A stretch of 5,667 nt of DNA from Natronomonas sp. (GCA_007135435.1 SLIW01000423.1:1-5667), one strand, 5' to 3'. Positions 1-5,540 are shown, numbered from the stretch's first letter. Notes: a model not told the origin generated them from the letters alone. Made by a program: numbers and translations.

Positions 1-370
1 CGACGAGGAGTACTTCGAGCGGGAGCGCGAGCGGGAAGCGGAGGCCGCACGACAGAAGGCGGACACGTACCGGGCGGGGCGATCGGCTCCGGACCTGACC
101 GGGAAGACCGTGGTCGTCGTCGACGACGGCGTGGCGACGGGATCGACCGTCCGGGCGTGTCTGCAGATGCTCGAGGGGACCGAGGCGGAGCGCGTCGTCC
201 TGGCGGTGCCCGTCGGCCCGCCCGACACCATCGACGAGCTACGGGAGCTCGCGGACGAGGTCGTCTGTCTCGAGACCCCGCGCAGCTTCATGGGGGTCGG
301 CCAGTTCTACGCTCGCTTCGATCAGGTCTCCGACGAGGAGGCGATGGCGTACCTCGAGGTAGAACCGTAA
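1..370 (+). CDS. Phosphoribosyltransferase, COG1926-like (3' part)
   Basis: The gene enters from the left edge; its first whole codon begins at base 2 and it ends in TAA at 368-370, leaving about 122 C-terminal residues. A Glu/Arg-rich stretch comes first (EEYFERERERE). It is followed by a hydrophobic strand and the PRPP-binding signature VVVVDDGVATGST, with the two acidic residues at bases 122-127. After it come the segments VVLAVPVGPPDT and VCLETPRSFMGVGQFYARF, which I recognise from the predicted phosphoribosyltransferases grouped in COG1926. Type I phosphoribosyltransferases bind PRPP through this loop and move ribose-5-phosphate to or from a base; the substrate of the COG1926 branch is not settled, so no pathway is assigned. 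The 187 bases to the next gene contain a plausible separate promoter, so an operon with it is doubtful. The N-terminus and true start are outside the window. Confidence 0.88.
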   Translation, partial: DEEYFEREREREAEAARQKADTYRAGRSAPDLTGKTVVVVDDGVATGSTVRACLQMLEGTEAERVVLAVPVGPPDTIDELRELADEVVCLETPRSFMGVGQFYARFDQVSDEEAMAYLEVEP

Positions 371-514
371 GCGGGCCACGCGAGGAACGGTCGGTCGTCA
401 TTCGGCTCGTCGGGGGAATGACCTTCCAGGGTCGGAACGGGAGGGCTGTTCGCCACCGGTTCGGTTCTCGGCGCGGCAGGACGGTCACGCACCTTTCCCA
501 CCCGGAGTGTCCTC

Positions 515-534
515 AGGAGGCCGAAAGGTTTTGT
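515..534 (+). promoter_or_regulatory. Candidate promoter of the nucleotidyltransferase gene
   Basis: A BRE-like CGAAA (522-526) is followed by a T-rich box TTTTGT (529-534), centred about 26 bases before the ATG at 558. This is the spacing expected for a leaderless haloarchaeal transcript. An AGGAGG at 515-520 lies too far from this ATG to act as its ribosome site; it is 10 bases before an in-frame TTG at 531, a rare start type in this group. Assigned by inspection only. Confidence 0.45.
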
Positions 535-557
535 CGGAATCACGGACATCCCGATGT

Positions 558-1445
558 ATGGATCCACCGTGCTGGGATTACGAGGCCTTCGAAGACCGGG
601 TGGAGTCGTGGGCAGACGACCGCCCGGACGTCCGTCTGGTGGTCGTCTTCGGGTCGCGGGCACGCGAGGATCGACCGGCGGACGGGTGGTCGGACATCGA
701 CTTCGCCCTGGTCTCCACCGCCGCGGAGCGGTACGTTCGCGACGACGACTGGCTCGGCGAGCTCGGATCGCCCCTCGTCTCCTGTACCGAGGACGCACCC
801 GTCGGTGGGTTCTCGGAGCGGCACGTCATCTTCGACGGGGGCCTCGAGGTCGACTTCGTGGCGGTCCCCAGCGAGGAGGTGACCCCACTCGGAACCGCCC
901 CCGACGAGGTCTTCGAAGTCCTCGCCCACGGCTACCGGGTCCTCGTCGACAAGGACGATCTGGCGTCGGCACTGTCGTCGCGCGTCGACGACGTGGCCGA
1001 CGACGAACTCGGGGTGTCACTTCCGGGCGATGACGCGTTCGTCGAGACCGTCCACCGATGCCTGTACCGGGCGGTCTGGATCGCGAAGAAGCTTCGCCGA
1101 GGCGAGCTGTGGACGGCCATGCACGCACTCGACGGACGACTCAAACAGGAGTCGCTCCTCCCGATGCTGGCGTGGCACGCACGAGGGGTTCACGGGAATC
1201 ATGCCTGGCACGCCGGTAGATTCCTGGAGGAGTGGGCCGACCCTCGGGCGATCGACGAGCTCCCCGAGACGGTCGCCGATTACGATCCGTCGGATTGCTG
1301 GCGGGCGCTCTTCGCCACGCTGGACCTCTTCCAGTGGCTCTCGCGAGAAACCGCCGCTGCGGCTGACTACGAATATCCGACGACCGCCGTCGAACAGGTG
1401 GCCGCACTGATCGACGACCTCTCGCCAGCCGGCGTTCGAGAATGA
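558..1445 (+). CDS. Nucleotidyltransferase, aminoglycoside 6-adenylyltransferase-like
   Basis: With the ATG at 558 the product has 295 residues, close to the size of the AadK/AadE (ANT(6)) family. The polymerase-beta-type nucleotidyltransferase core is visible. GSR lies at residues 32-34 (FGSRARED), SDIDF gives the metal-binding pair D46 and D48, and EVDF gives the likely third carboxylate D99. The C-terminal half (about 165-285) looks helical and carries family-like segments such as AKKLRRGELWTAMH and LLPMLAWHA. ANT(6) enzymes transfer AMP from ATP to streptomycin-type drugs; archaeal homologues need not act on drugs, so the substrate is left open. A GTG at 507 would add 17 residues, but the promoter-like element at 522-534 lies inside that extension, so I prefer ATG 558. 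The gene ends convergent to the CBS gene, 217 bases away. It could also be an uncharacterised adenylyl- or nucleotidyltransferase of the same fold. Confidence 0.85.
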   Translation: MDPPCWDYEAFEDRVESWADDRPDVRLVVVFGSRAREDRPADGWSDIDFALVSTAAERYVRDDDWLGELGSPLVSCTEDAPVGGFSERHVIFDGGLEVDFVAVPSEEVTPLGTAPDEVFEVLAHGYRVLVDKDDLASALSSRVDDVADDELGVSLPGDDAFVETVHRCLYRAVWIAKKLRRGELWTAMHALDGRLKQESLLPMLAWHARGVHGNHAWHAGRFLEEWADPRAIDELPETVADYDPSDCWRALFATLDLFQWLSRETAAAADYEYPTTAVEQVAALIDDLSPAGVRE

Positions 1446-1549
1446 CGGACCGTGCAGAAGGGCGGTCGACGGTCACGGCCGATGGACTCCAGGTCCGGTT
1501 CCGAGCGCGGTGGACAGGGTGGCCACCTGCTGGCTACCATGGCCGGCAC

Positions 1550-1603
1550 GTGATCCGCTCAGCGTCGGCTGACTTCGGATCACCTGCCGGGTTGCCGAAC
1601 CGG
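1550..1603. repeat. Composite hairpins between convergent genes
   Basis: The arms GTGATCCG (1550-1557) and CGGATCAC (1576-1583) are perfect complements. Inside them TCAGC (1559-1563) pairs with GCTGA (1568-1572) around a GTCG loop, giving 13 pairs with a small internal loop. Four bases on, 1587-1603 can form a second hairpin of six pairs with one bulged G and a GCCG loop. The elements lie between the stop codons of the nucleotidyltransferase (+) and CBS (-) genes. They may be 3'-end structures for one or both transcripts. No T-tract follows on either strand, so the terminator role is inferred. Confidence 0.5.
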
Positions 1604-1662
1604 AACCTGAAACGCCCCGTGACCGGGTCCATGCGTCGGATCCGACAGCGGTCGGCCCTCGG

Positions 1663-2082
1663 TCAGTACTCCGGTCGCTGGGCGCGGATGATCTCACCGA
1701 GTTGCTGTTGCTCGTCGGCGAGCAGTTCAGTCATGTCGTCGGCGGTGATGATCCCGACGAGGGTATCACCTTCACAGATGGGGAGCCGCCGGACCCCGTG
1801 TTCGGCCATCAGGTTGGCCGCCTCGTAGAAACCCTCGTCCGGTTCCGCCGTACAGAGGTCGCTGGTCATCACGTCCTCGGCCGTCTGGGATGCCGGGTCG
1901 GTTTCCGAACCGAGGACGCGGACGGTCAGGTCCCGATCCGTGACGATACCGACCGGGGTCTCGTCGTTCGTGATCACGACGCTCCCGACGTTCTCCTCGT
2001 CCATCGTCGCGGCGAGTTCGGCGACGGATGTGTCGGGGGCGGCCGTGACGGCGTCACCTCGAGCGAGGTCATCGATTGGCAT
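1663..2082 (-). CDS. Two-CBS-domain protein
   Basis: The 139-residue product consists almost wholly of two CBS modules. CBS1 covers about residues 8-57 (from DAVTAAPDTSV to VGIVTDRDLTVRV) and CBS2 about 70-122 (from DVMTSDLCTAEPDEG to LVGIITADDMTEL), followed by a short polar tail ending in PEY. Each module has the hallmark GIVTDRDL or GIITADDM segment before its second helix. Paired CBS domains form a disc-shaped unit that usually binds adenosine nucleotides or S-adenosylmethionine and senses energy state. With no attached enzyme or channel domain, this is probably a free-standing cytosolic regulator with an unknown partner. The reading frame stays open upstream to 2337, but that part lacks domain character and is not acidic, so the ATG at 2082 is chosen. 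A UspA gene lies upstream on the same strand, 329 bases away. Confidence 0.88.
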   Translation of the reverse strand: MPIDDLARGDAVTAAPDTSVAELAATMDEENVGSVVITNDETPVGIVTDRDLTVRVLGSETDPASQTAEDVMTSDLCTAEPDEGFYEAANLMAEHGVRRLPICEGDTLVGIITADDMTELLADEQQQLGEIIRAQRPEY

Positions 2083-2120
2083 TGGAATCAACCTCGCGAG
2101 GACGTTCGTACCGGGATCGC

Positions 2121-2126
2121 ATAATG
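2121..2126 (-). promoter_or_regulatory. Possible TATA box for the CBS gene
   Basis: On the minus strand this reads CATTAT, the most A/T-rich hexamer close upstream of the start. Its centre is about 41 bases before the ATG at 2082, implying a leader of some 10-15 bases. The match to the haloarchaeal consensus is weak and it is the only candidate I could find. Confidence 0.25.
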
Positions 2127-2285
2127 GCCTGCTCTCGTTCCTATCCCGTGAGAAACCGGCCGAGGTGGCGGGTACGTGCGTGGGGGGCGAACGAGTTGCC
2201 GGATCGACGCGTGACGTGGACGGAATCCATCGACGAGATGAATCGACTGACGTGGAACGTGAATCCGCCGAGTGATATCCGTCGA

Positions 2286-2357
2286 CTCGACGTTCGGCCA
2301 CGTGGAGTCGGACGATAGCGAGGAGTCGAACGGCCACGTGGAGTCGGACCGGTCACA
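2286..2357. repeat. 18-bp-period repeat with two CCACGTGG palindromes
   Basis: A 19-bp sequence, CGGCCACGTGGAGTCGGAC, occurs exactly at 2295-2313 and again at 2331-2349, 36 bp apart. Between and after them GGAGTCG recurs at 2304, 2322 and 2340, giving an 18-bp register over four imperfect units. Each 19-bp copy contains the palindrome CCACGTGG (2298-2305 and 2334-2341). The array lies about 205-275 bases upstream of the CBS start and downstream of UspA. It may be a pair of protein-binding sites or a small decaying minisatellite. Confidence 0.6.
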
Positions 2358-2411
2358 CGGCCGCCGACGCCGGGCGGATTCTACAGACGGAACGTGCCCG
2401 GGCGTTCGGCG

Positions 2412-2882
2412 TCACCTGACGATCATGACCGGGACCGGCGCGCGGACGACGACTCGCTCGGCCACGCTTCCGAGGAGGAACCGTTCGGCACCCCTTCTGC
2501 AGTGACTTCCCATGACGATCCGGTCGACGTCGTTCTCCTCGGCGTACTCGACGATGATGTCGTCCGGATCGCCGAACTCGAGGACGGTCTCGATCGAACC
2601 CCCGTGCTCGTCCGCGATGTCCCGTGCCTCGTCGAAGACCTCGTCGGCCTTGGTCTGAGCCTCCTCGTGCCACTCACGCCAGTACTCCGGGGAGACCGAC
2701 CCCGGCGGTGAGCCGTCCTGAAACGTCGGTCGCATGACGTCGAGAAGACTGAGCCCGGAACCGATCGGATCCATGACGTGGAGCACGACGATGTCGTCGT
2801 CCGGGTAGTCGACCAGGGCCGTCTCGAGGGCCTTCATCGAGAGCGGTGCCCCCTCGACCGGGACGAGAATCGTTCGAGTCAC
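2412..2882 (-). CDS. UspA-family universal stress protein with altered nucleotide loop
   Basis: The 156-residue product is one Usp domain. It starts with the beta-1 strand TRTILVPVEG (residues 2-11), continues with strand IVVLHVMDP (31-39) and an acidic helix (about 68-93), and ends with RIVMGSHCRRGAERFLLGSVAERVVVRAPVPVMIV. ATP-binding Usp proteins carry G-x2-G-x9-G-(S/T) there. Here G125, G138 and S139 are kept but the second Gly is Cys (C128), and the usual Asp after VPV is Glu (E10). Nucleotide binding is therefore uncertain. The length is typical of single-domain cytosolic Usp proteins. The frame is open upstream to 3002, but the GTG at 2882 begins right at the domain and sits 26 bases from the centre of a TATA-like box, so it is the likely start of a leaderless message. 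The exact role is unknown, as for most paralogues of this large haloarchaeal family. Confidence 0.9.
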   Translation of the reverse strand: MTRTILVPVEGAPLSMKALETALVDYPDDDIVVLHVMDPIGSGLSLLDVMRPTFQDGSPPGSVSPEYWREWHEEAQTKADEVFDEARDIADEHGGSIETVLEFGDPDDIIVEYAEENDVDRIVMGSHCRRGAERFLLGSVAERVVVRAPVPVMIVR

Positions 2883-2904
2883 ACGTGCATTACACGCATC
2901 GCGG

Positions 2905-2911
2905 CCAAATA
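2905..2911 (-). promoter_or_regulatory. TATA-like box of the UspA gene
   Basis: On the minus strand this reads TATTTGG, an A/T-rich interruption in G+C-rich sequence. Its centre is 26 bases before the GTG at 2882, so transcription would begin at or next to the start codon. This supports that start over longer open-frame alternatives. Confidence 0.5.
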
Positions 2912-2979
2912 CCCTCGGGTGGATCCTCCCTACTCGGCGACCGGCTGTCGGTCGTTTCACACCGAGATCCCCGATTTCG

Positions 2980-3017
2980 TCACGAGCTATCACCGTGATC
3001 ACGAGCTACCACTGTGG
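2980..3017. repeat. Two tandem 19-bp repeats with internal palindromes
   Basis: TCACGAGCTATCACCGTGA (2980-2998) is followed directly by TCACGAGCTACCACTGTGG (2999-3017); 16 of 19 positions agree. The right half of each unit is an inverted repeat about one base: TCAC-C-GTGA (2990-2998) and ACCAC-T-GTGGT (3008-3018). The junction makes a 10-bp palindrome, CGTGATCACG (2994-3003). The pair lies about 70-105 bases upstream of the UspA TATA-like box, and the near two-turn period suits tandem regulator sites on one DNA face. The function is inferred. Confidence 0.55.
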
Positions 3018-3104
3018 TGTTGTCGCGTGTGGCTCCCAGCTACGCGGGCCTGCCGCGACCGATCCGCCCAACCCTGCCTCACCACACTCGAAAGCGACCG
3101 GGCC

Positions 3105-3123
3105 GTTCTCACTCGGTGAGAGC
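3105..3123. repeat. Short hairpin with TCG loop
   Basis: GTTCTCAC (3105-3112) pairs with GTGAGAGC (3116-3123), including one G-T pair, around a three-base TCG loop. It lies in the gene-free region about 210 bases before the membrane-protein start. No T-tract or adjacent gene end explains it; it could belong to an unannotated transcript or be chance. Confidence 0.3.
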
Positions 3124-3331
3124 TGACGCGAGGTACTTCCGGGTGGTACACGACCCTCCAGGTACAGCAGAACATGCAACTACCAGTCGAGCGTCCGAGC
3201 CGACCCAGGCCGATCGCTGAAACTCGTACCCCGTGCAGACTCAGCCGTGGCCGGGGTGGCGCACACGCCCTGGTTACCTCCGACGGAGGGTCTGGTGCCC
3301 GCTATCCTGCCTCGACGAGAGGGGTGGACAC

Positions 3332-3724
3332 ATGGCGAGCCTAGACGCCGTCGGGCTCCCGAGTCCACGGGACTGTCCGGGGATGATCGGCGTCGGGGTG
3401 AGTCTGCTCGGCGTCGCGGTCAGCTTCGCGCTCCTCGTCAGCTACGGGGGTCCCATCTGGAGCTTCGCCCTGCTCGTCCTGTTCGCCTTCCTGGGCTGGA
3501 CGTCCTTCGTGTGGTGTGCCGTCTGGGACGAGAACGTCCCGACGATCTGGGGCTGTCCCGCGGCGGTTGGAGTCGTCGCCGGGGTCGTCGCGGGCGTCGT
3601 CGGCGTCGTCCTGGGAATCGTCTACGGCGCTCCCGTCTGGAGCTACGCCCTCGTCGCGGCATCGGCGGTCGTCGTCGCCGGTTCGTTGCGGTGGTGTCAC
3701 CGCCGCGAGGTCGCAGCTGGATAA
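3332..3724 (+). CDS. Four-helix membrane protein with internal duplication
   Basis: I do not recognise a named family. The 130-residue product has four likely membrane segments: about 17-39, 43-65, 77-99 and 102-122. Residues 15-62 align with 75-122 without a gap at a period of exactly 60, with 17 of 48 identities by hand count. Each copy starts with CP (15/75), carries YGxPxWS(F/Y)AL in the middle (38/98) and ends in WC (61-62/121-122). The protein therefore looks like a tandem duplication of a two-helix hairpin. The four repeated Cys residues should fall on one membrane face, because each pair brackets two helices. The frame is open upstream, but that stretch is Arg- and Trp-rich, so the ATG at 3332 is preferred. 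GAGGGGTGG before it is a weak ribosome site, and CTATCC about 28 bases upstream could be a TATA box. No signal peptide is evident. It converges on glutamate dehydrogenase. Confidence 0.75.
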   Translation: MASLDAVGLPSPRDCPGMIGVGVSLLGVAVSFALLVSYGGPIWSFALLVLFAFLGWTSFVWCAVWDENVPTIWGCPAAVGVVAGVVAGVVGVVLGIVYGAPVWSYALVAASAVVVAGSLRWCHRREVAAG

Positions 3725-4016
3725 CGCACGCGCTGCCCAGACAGTGGCTGTGAAACGAGTGTCTGGGTGGCGTCGGTCCGCCACTGGTTGACGGACTCGT
3801 CACTCGGAGGGTTGACCAGCTTCACGAGTCGGCCCCTTTGCGTGACCTCCGATAGAGGATAACTACCCGTCTCGACCAGCCACTCGTCGTCTTCGAGCGG
3901 CGACCGCGAGCGGTCCAGACGGTGAGGAGTCCAGACGGACCCACCTGACGTCGCCCGTCGAGAGCGGAACAGAAGGCGGAACAGACGAACGGGTCAGGAT
4001 ACGTCGGTGGTCGTCC
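3725..4016. other. Convergent gene-free spacer
   Basis: These 292 bases lie between the stop codons of the membrane protein (+) and glutamate dehydrogenase (-). No coding frame is convincing. Twelve bases after the membrane-protein stop, CCCAGACA (3736-3743) and TGTCTGGG (3760-3767) form an 8-bp inverted repeat with a 16-base loop, a possible 3'-end structure without a T-tract. GCGGAACAGA occurs twice near the glutamate dehydrogenase end (3964-3973 and 3976-3985). The minus strand there is moderately pyrimidine-rich, which might help termination. Confidence 0.5.
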
Positions 4017-5312
4017 TCAGGGCCACAGCCCCCGACTCTCGTGAGCCTCGGCTATCCGCGTGAGTGCGAGGATGTAGGCCGCCTCGCGCCAGGTCACCTC
4101 GTGGGCCTCCCGTTCCCGTCGCACCGCCTCCCATGCCGTCAGCATGACCTCCTCGAGTTCGTCCTGGACCTCCTCGAGCGTCCACGCTCGACGGTTGATG
4201 TCCTGGAGCCACTCGAAGTAACTGACCGTCACGCCTCCGGCATTGGCGATGATGTCCGGCACGACCGGGATGCCCCGATCCGTCAGGATGGCGTCGGCGG
4301 CGAACGATATCGGGCCGTTCGCCCCCTCGACGATCAGGTTCGCCTCGACGTCGGAGACGTTGGCCTCGGTGATGACGTTCCCGACCGCCGCCGGGATGAG
4401 GAGGTCGACGTCGAGTTCGAGCAGCTCCTCGTTGCTCAGCACCTCGGTGGCGTGCTTGGTCACGGCCTCAGGCTCTACATCGTGGGTCGGGATCGCCCAG
4501 GTATCGAGACCGTCGGGGTCGTACGCCGCCCCGTTCACGTCGCTGACGGCGACGACGGTGGCTCCCCAGTCGTCGAGCAGGCGCGCCGCGTTCGCGCCGA
4601 CGCTCCCGAACCCCTGGACGGCCACCGTCGTCTCCTCGATGGGTCTCTCGTAGTAATCCAGTGCCTCACGACCGATGATGGCCACGCTTCGACCCGGGGC
4701 CTCCTCTCGCCCCCGACTCCCGCCGATCGACGTCGGCTTCCCGGTCACGACGCCGGGCGAGGTCTCGGCCTCCTGGACGCTGTAGGTGTCCATGATCCAC
4801 GCCATCGTCTGGGCCGAGGTCCCCATGTCCGGGGCGGGAATATCGGTCATGGGGCCGATGACGTTCCGGATCTCGTTGGTGAAGCGGCGTGTCAACCGTT
4901 CGGTCTCGTCGTCGCTCAGGTCCTTGGGGTCGACGTTCACGCCACCCTTCGCGCCCCCGAACGGGAGGTCGACCACGGCGCACTTCCAGGTCATCCACAT
5001 CGCCAGCCCGATCGACTCCTCGCGGCTGACGTGCGGGTGGTATCGGAGTCCCCCCTTGTAGGGGCCCCGAACGTTGTCGTGTTGGACGCGATACCCCTGG
5101 TACACTTCGACCGTGCCGTCGTCCCGCCTGAGCGGGATCGTCACCTCGTGGACGGCCCGGGGATGGGTCAGCCGCTCGACGATGTTCTGGTCGACGTCGA
5201 TCTGCGACGCCGCCCGAACGAGCTGGTGTCGGGCGGTGTCGAGTGCCGTCTCCGGTTGGGCTTCCACGAGCTGTTCAGTTCCTCCATCGGTCGAACAGTG
5301 GTCAGGAGACAT
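4017..5312 (-). CDS. gdhA: Glutamate dehydrogenase (Glu/Leu/Phe/Val dehydrogenase family)
   Basis: This is a full-length 431-residue glutamate dehydrogenase of the hexameric class, which interconverts glutamate with 2-oxoglutarate and ammonia in the cytosol and links nitrogen assimilation to the TCA cycle. The N-terminal substrate domain shows [11 protein letters not shown] (residues 83-93, K86), [17 protein letters not shown] (108-124, K110 and the likely catalytic K122) and PAPDMGT (159-165, D162). The Rossmann domain has [12 protein letters not shown] (232-243), with SDVNG after the second strand. VEGANGP (328-334) and [15 protein letters not shown] (354-368) complete the family pattern. 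All key residues are present. I cannot decide NAD versus NADP use from this. The ATG at 5312 fits the family N-terminus and has no ribosome site before it. It follows the zinc-ribbon gene by 21 bases and is probably co-transcribed with it. Confidence 0.96.
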   Translation of the reverse strand: MSPDHCSTDGGTEQLVEAQPETALDTARHQLVRAASQIDVDQNIVERLTHPRAVHEVTIPLRRDDGTVEVYQGYRVQHDNVRGPYKGGLRYHPHVSREESIGLAMWMTWKCAVVDLPFGGAKGGVNVDPKDLSDDETERLTRRFTNEIRNVIGPMTDIPAPDMGTSAQTMAWIMDTYSVQEAETSPGVVTGKPTSIGGSRGREEAPGRSVAIIGREALDYYERPIEETTVAVQGFGSVGANAARLLDDWGATVVAVSDVNGAAYDPDGLDTWAIPTHDVEPEAVTKHATEVLSNEELLELDVDLLIPAAVGNVITEANVSDVEANLIVEGANGPISFAADAILTDRGIPVVPDIIANAGGVTVSYFEWLQDINRRAWTLEEVQDELEEVMLTAWEAVRREREAHEVTWREAAYILALTRIAEAHESRGLWP

Positions 5313-5331
5313 GGTGATGAACCCGGAACGG

Positions 5332-5339
5332 ATCTATTC
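5332..5339 (-). promoter_or_regulatory. Possible internal promoter before glutamate dehydrogenase
   Basis: On the minus strand this reads GAATAGAT and includes the TAG stop of the zinc-ribbon gene. Its centre is about 24 bases before the ATG at 5312, near the distance for a leaderless start. No Shine-Dalgarno sequence precedes that ATG, so a leaderless internal transcript is an option besides read-through from upstream. Confidence 0.3.
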
Positions 5340-5489
5340 CAGCGATTTCGCCCGGTTCTGGAAATCCCCACCGCATTCTGTACACTCACCCGGGTTGGTT
5401 TTGGCGGTGACGATCCGTCCACACCCGAGGCACTCGTACTCCGATTCGATCTTGGAGGTGTCGTGTTCGATGTCTTGCCCGTGGGGCAT
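5334..5489 (-). CDS. Small zinc-ribbon (rubrerythrin-like domain) protein
   Basis: A 51-residue frame runs from ATG at 5489 to TAG at 5334-5336. It begins MPHGQDIEHDTSKIESEYEC and has two Cys pairs, CLGC (20-23) and CTEC (36-39), with a Gly after or near each pair (GCGR, CGGDF). This is the four-Cys zinc ribbon of the tiny haloarchaeal proteins usually labelled rubrerythrin-like domain proteins. It has the metal-binding knuckles of rubredoxin type but no di-iron helical domain, so peroxidase activity is not expected. It may bind zinc or iron and act through protein or nucleic-acid contact; its partner is unknown. The start fits an A/T-rich promoter 25-35 bases upstream. It lies 21 bases ahead of glutamate dehydrogenase on the same strand, suggesting joint transcription. 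At this length it is easily skipped by gene finders. Confidence 0.85.
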   Translation of the reverse strand: MPHGQDIEHDTSKIESEYECLGCGRIVTAKTNPGECTECGGDFQNRAKSLE

Positions 5490-5513
5490 ACGTGAAGGTT
5501 CGACCGCACCTCG

Positions 5514-5523
5514 TAAATATTAA
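5514..5523 (-). promoter_or_regulatory. TATA region of the zinc ribbon-glutamate dehydrogenase unit
   Basis: On the minus strand this reads TTAATATTTA, one of the most A/T-rich stretches in the window. It lies about 25-35 bases before the ATG at 5489, so the message would be leaderless or have only a few leader bases. It is the strongest promoter candidate I see here. Confidence 0.6.
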
Positions 5524-5526
5524 CCG

Positions 5527-5540
5527 TAATAGGACTATTA
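5527..5540. promoter_or_regulatory. 14-bp inverted repeat beside the promoter (possible operator)
   Basis: TAATAG-GA-CTATTA has perfect six-base arms about a two-base centre and sits three bases upstream of the A/T-rich promoter box. Its position overlaps where a BRE or an activator would bind, so it is a plausible site for a dimeric regulator of the zinc ribbon-glutamate dehydrogenase transcript. The binding protein is unknown. Confidence 0.45.

Larger units (their letters stand above)
2083..2411. other. Gene-free spacer between the CBS and UspA genes
   Basis: These 329 bases separate the UspA stop from the CBS start. Open frames here have no domain signal and an Arg/Ser-rich composition unlike the real genes around them. 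The spacer holds the 18-bp-period repeat at 2286-2357 and a small inverted repeat (GAACG/CGTTC, 2390-2407) just after the UspA stop. That inverted repeat could be a weak 3'-end hairpin but has no T-tract. A candidate CBS promoter lies near 2121-2126. Confidence 0.6.
2883..3331. other. Gene-free region between divergent UspA and membrane-protein genes
   Basis: In these 449 bases I find no reading frame with a recognisable domain, acidic composition or a good start. The frames that stay open are Arg-, Ser- and Pro-rich and look non-coding. The region holds the UspA promoter box (2905-2911), a 19-bp tandem repeat (2980-3017) and a small hairpin (3105-3123). The remainder, including the 100 bases before the membrane-protein start, shows no clear element. 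It is a candidate place for an unannotated small RNA, but nothing in the sequence proves one. Confidence 0.55.

Noticed and set aside
507..557. Upstream GTG start for the nucleotidyltransferase
   Set aside because: The extra 17 residues are not acidic or family-like and contain the promoter-like element suited to ATG 558.
157..882. A 241-codon plus-strand frame overlapping the first two genes
   Set aside because: It is Arg/Ser/Gly-rich and out of frame with two recognisable enzymes, so it is a shadow frame.
1635..1646. 12-bp perfect palindrome GTCGGATCCGAC near the CBS stop
   Set aside because: About one 12-bp palindrome is expected by chance in a window this size, and nothing else supports a function.
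2083..2337. N-terminal extension of the CBS protein to an ATG at 2337
   Set aside because: The added 85 residues are Arg/Ser/Pro-rich with no domain and lie over the repeat array; they look non-coding.
2272..2505. Plus-strand 77-codon frame across the repeat array
   Set aside because: It starts acidic because of the repeat but turns Arg/Thr-rich and runs into the antisense of the UspA gene; no start signal is seen.
3794..3852. Interleaved inverted repeats suggesting a pseudoknot (GACTCGT/ACGAGTC and TCGGAGG/CCTCCGA)
   Set aside because: Seven-base complements are expected by chance in a spacer of about 300 bases, and the joining loops are long.
4041..5495. A 484-codon open frame on the plus strand
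   Set aside because: It is antisense to glutamate dehydrogenase and the zinc-ribbon gene; its product has no domain character. Long antisense frames are common opposite G+C-rich genes.
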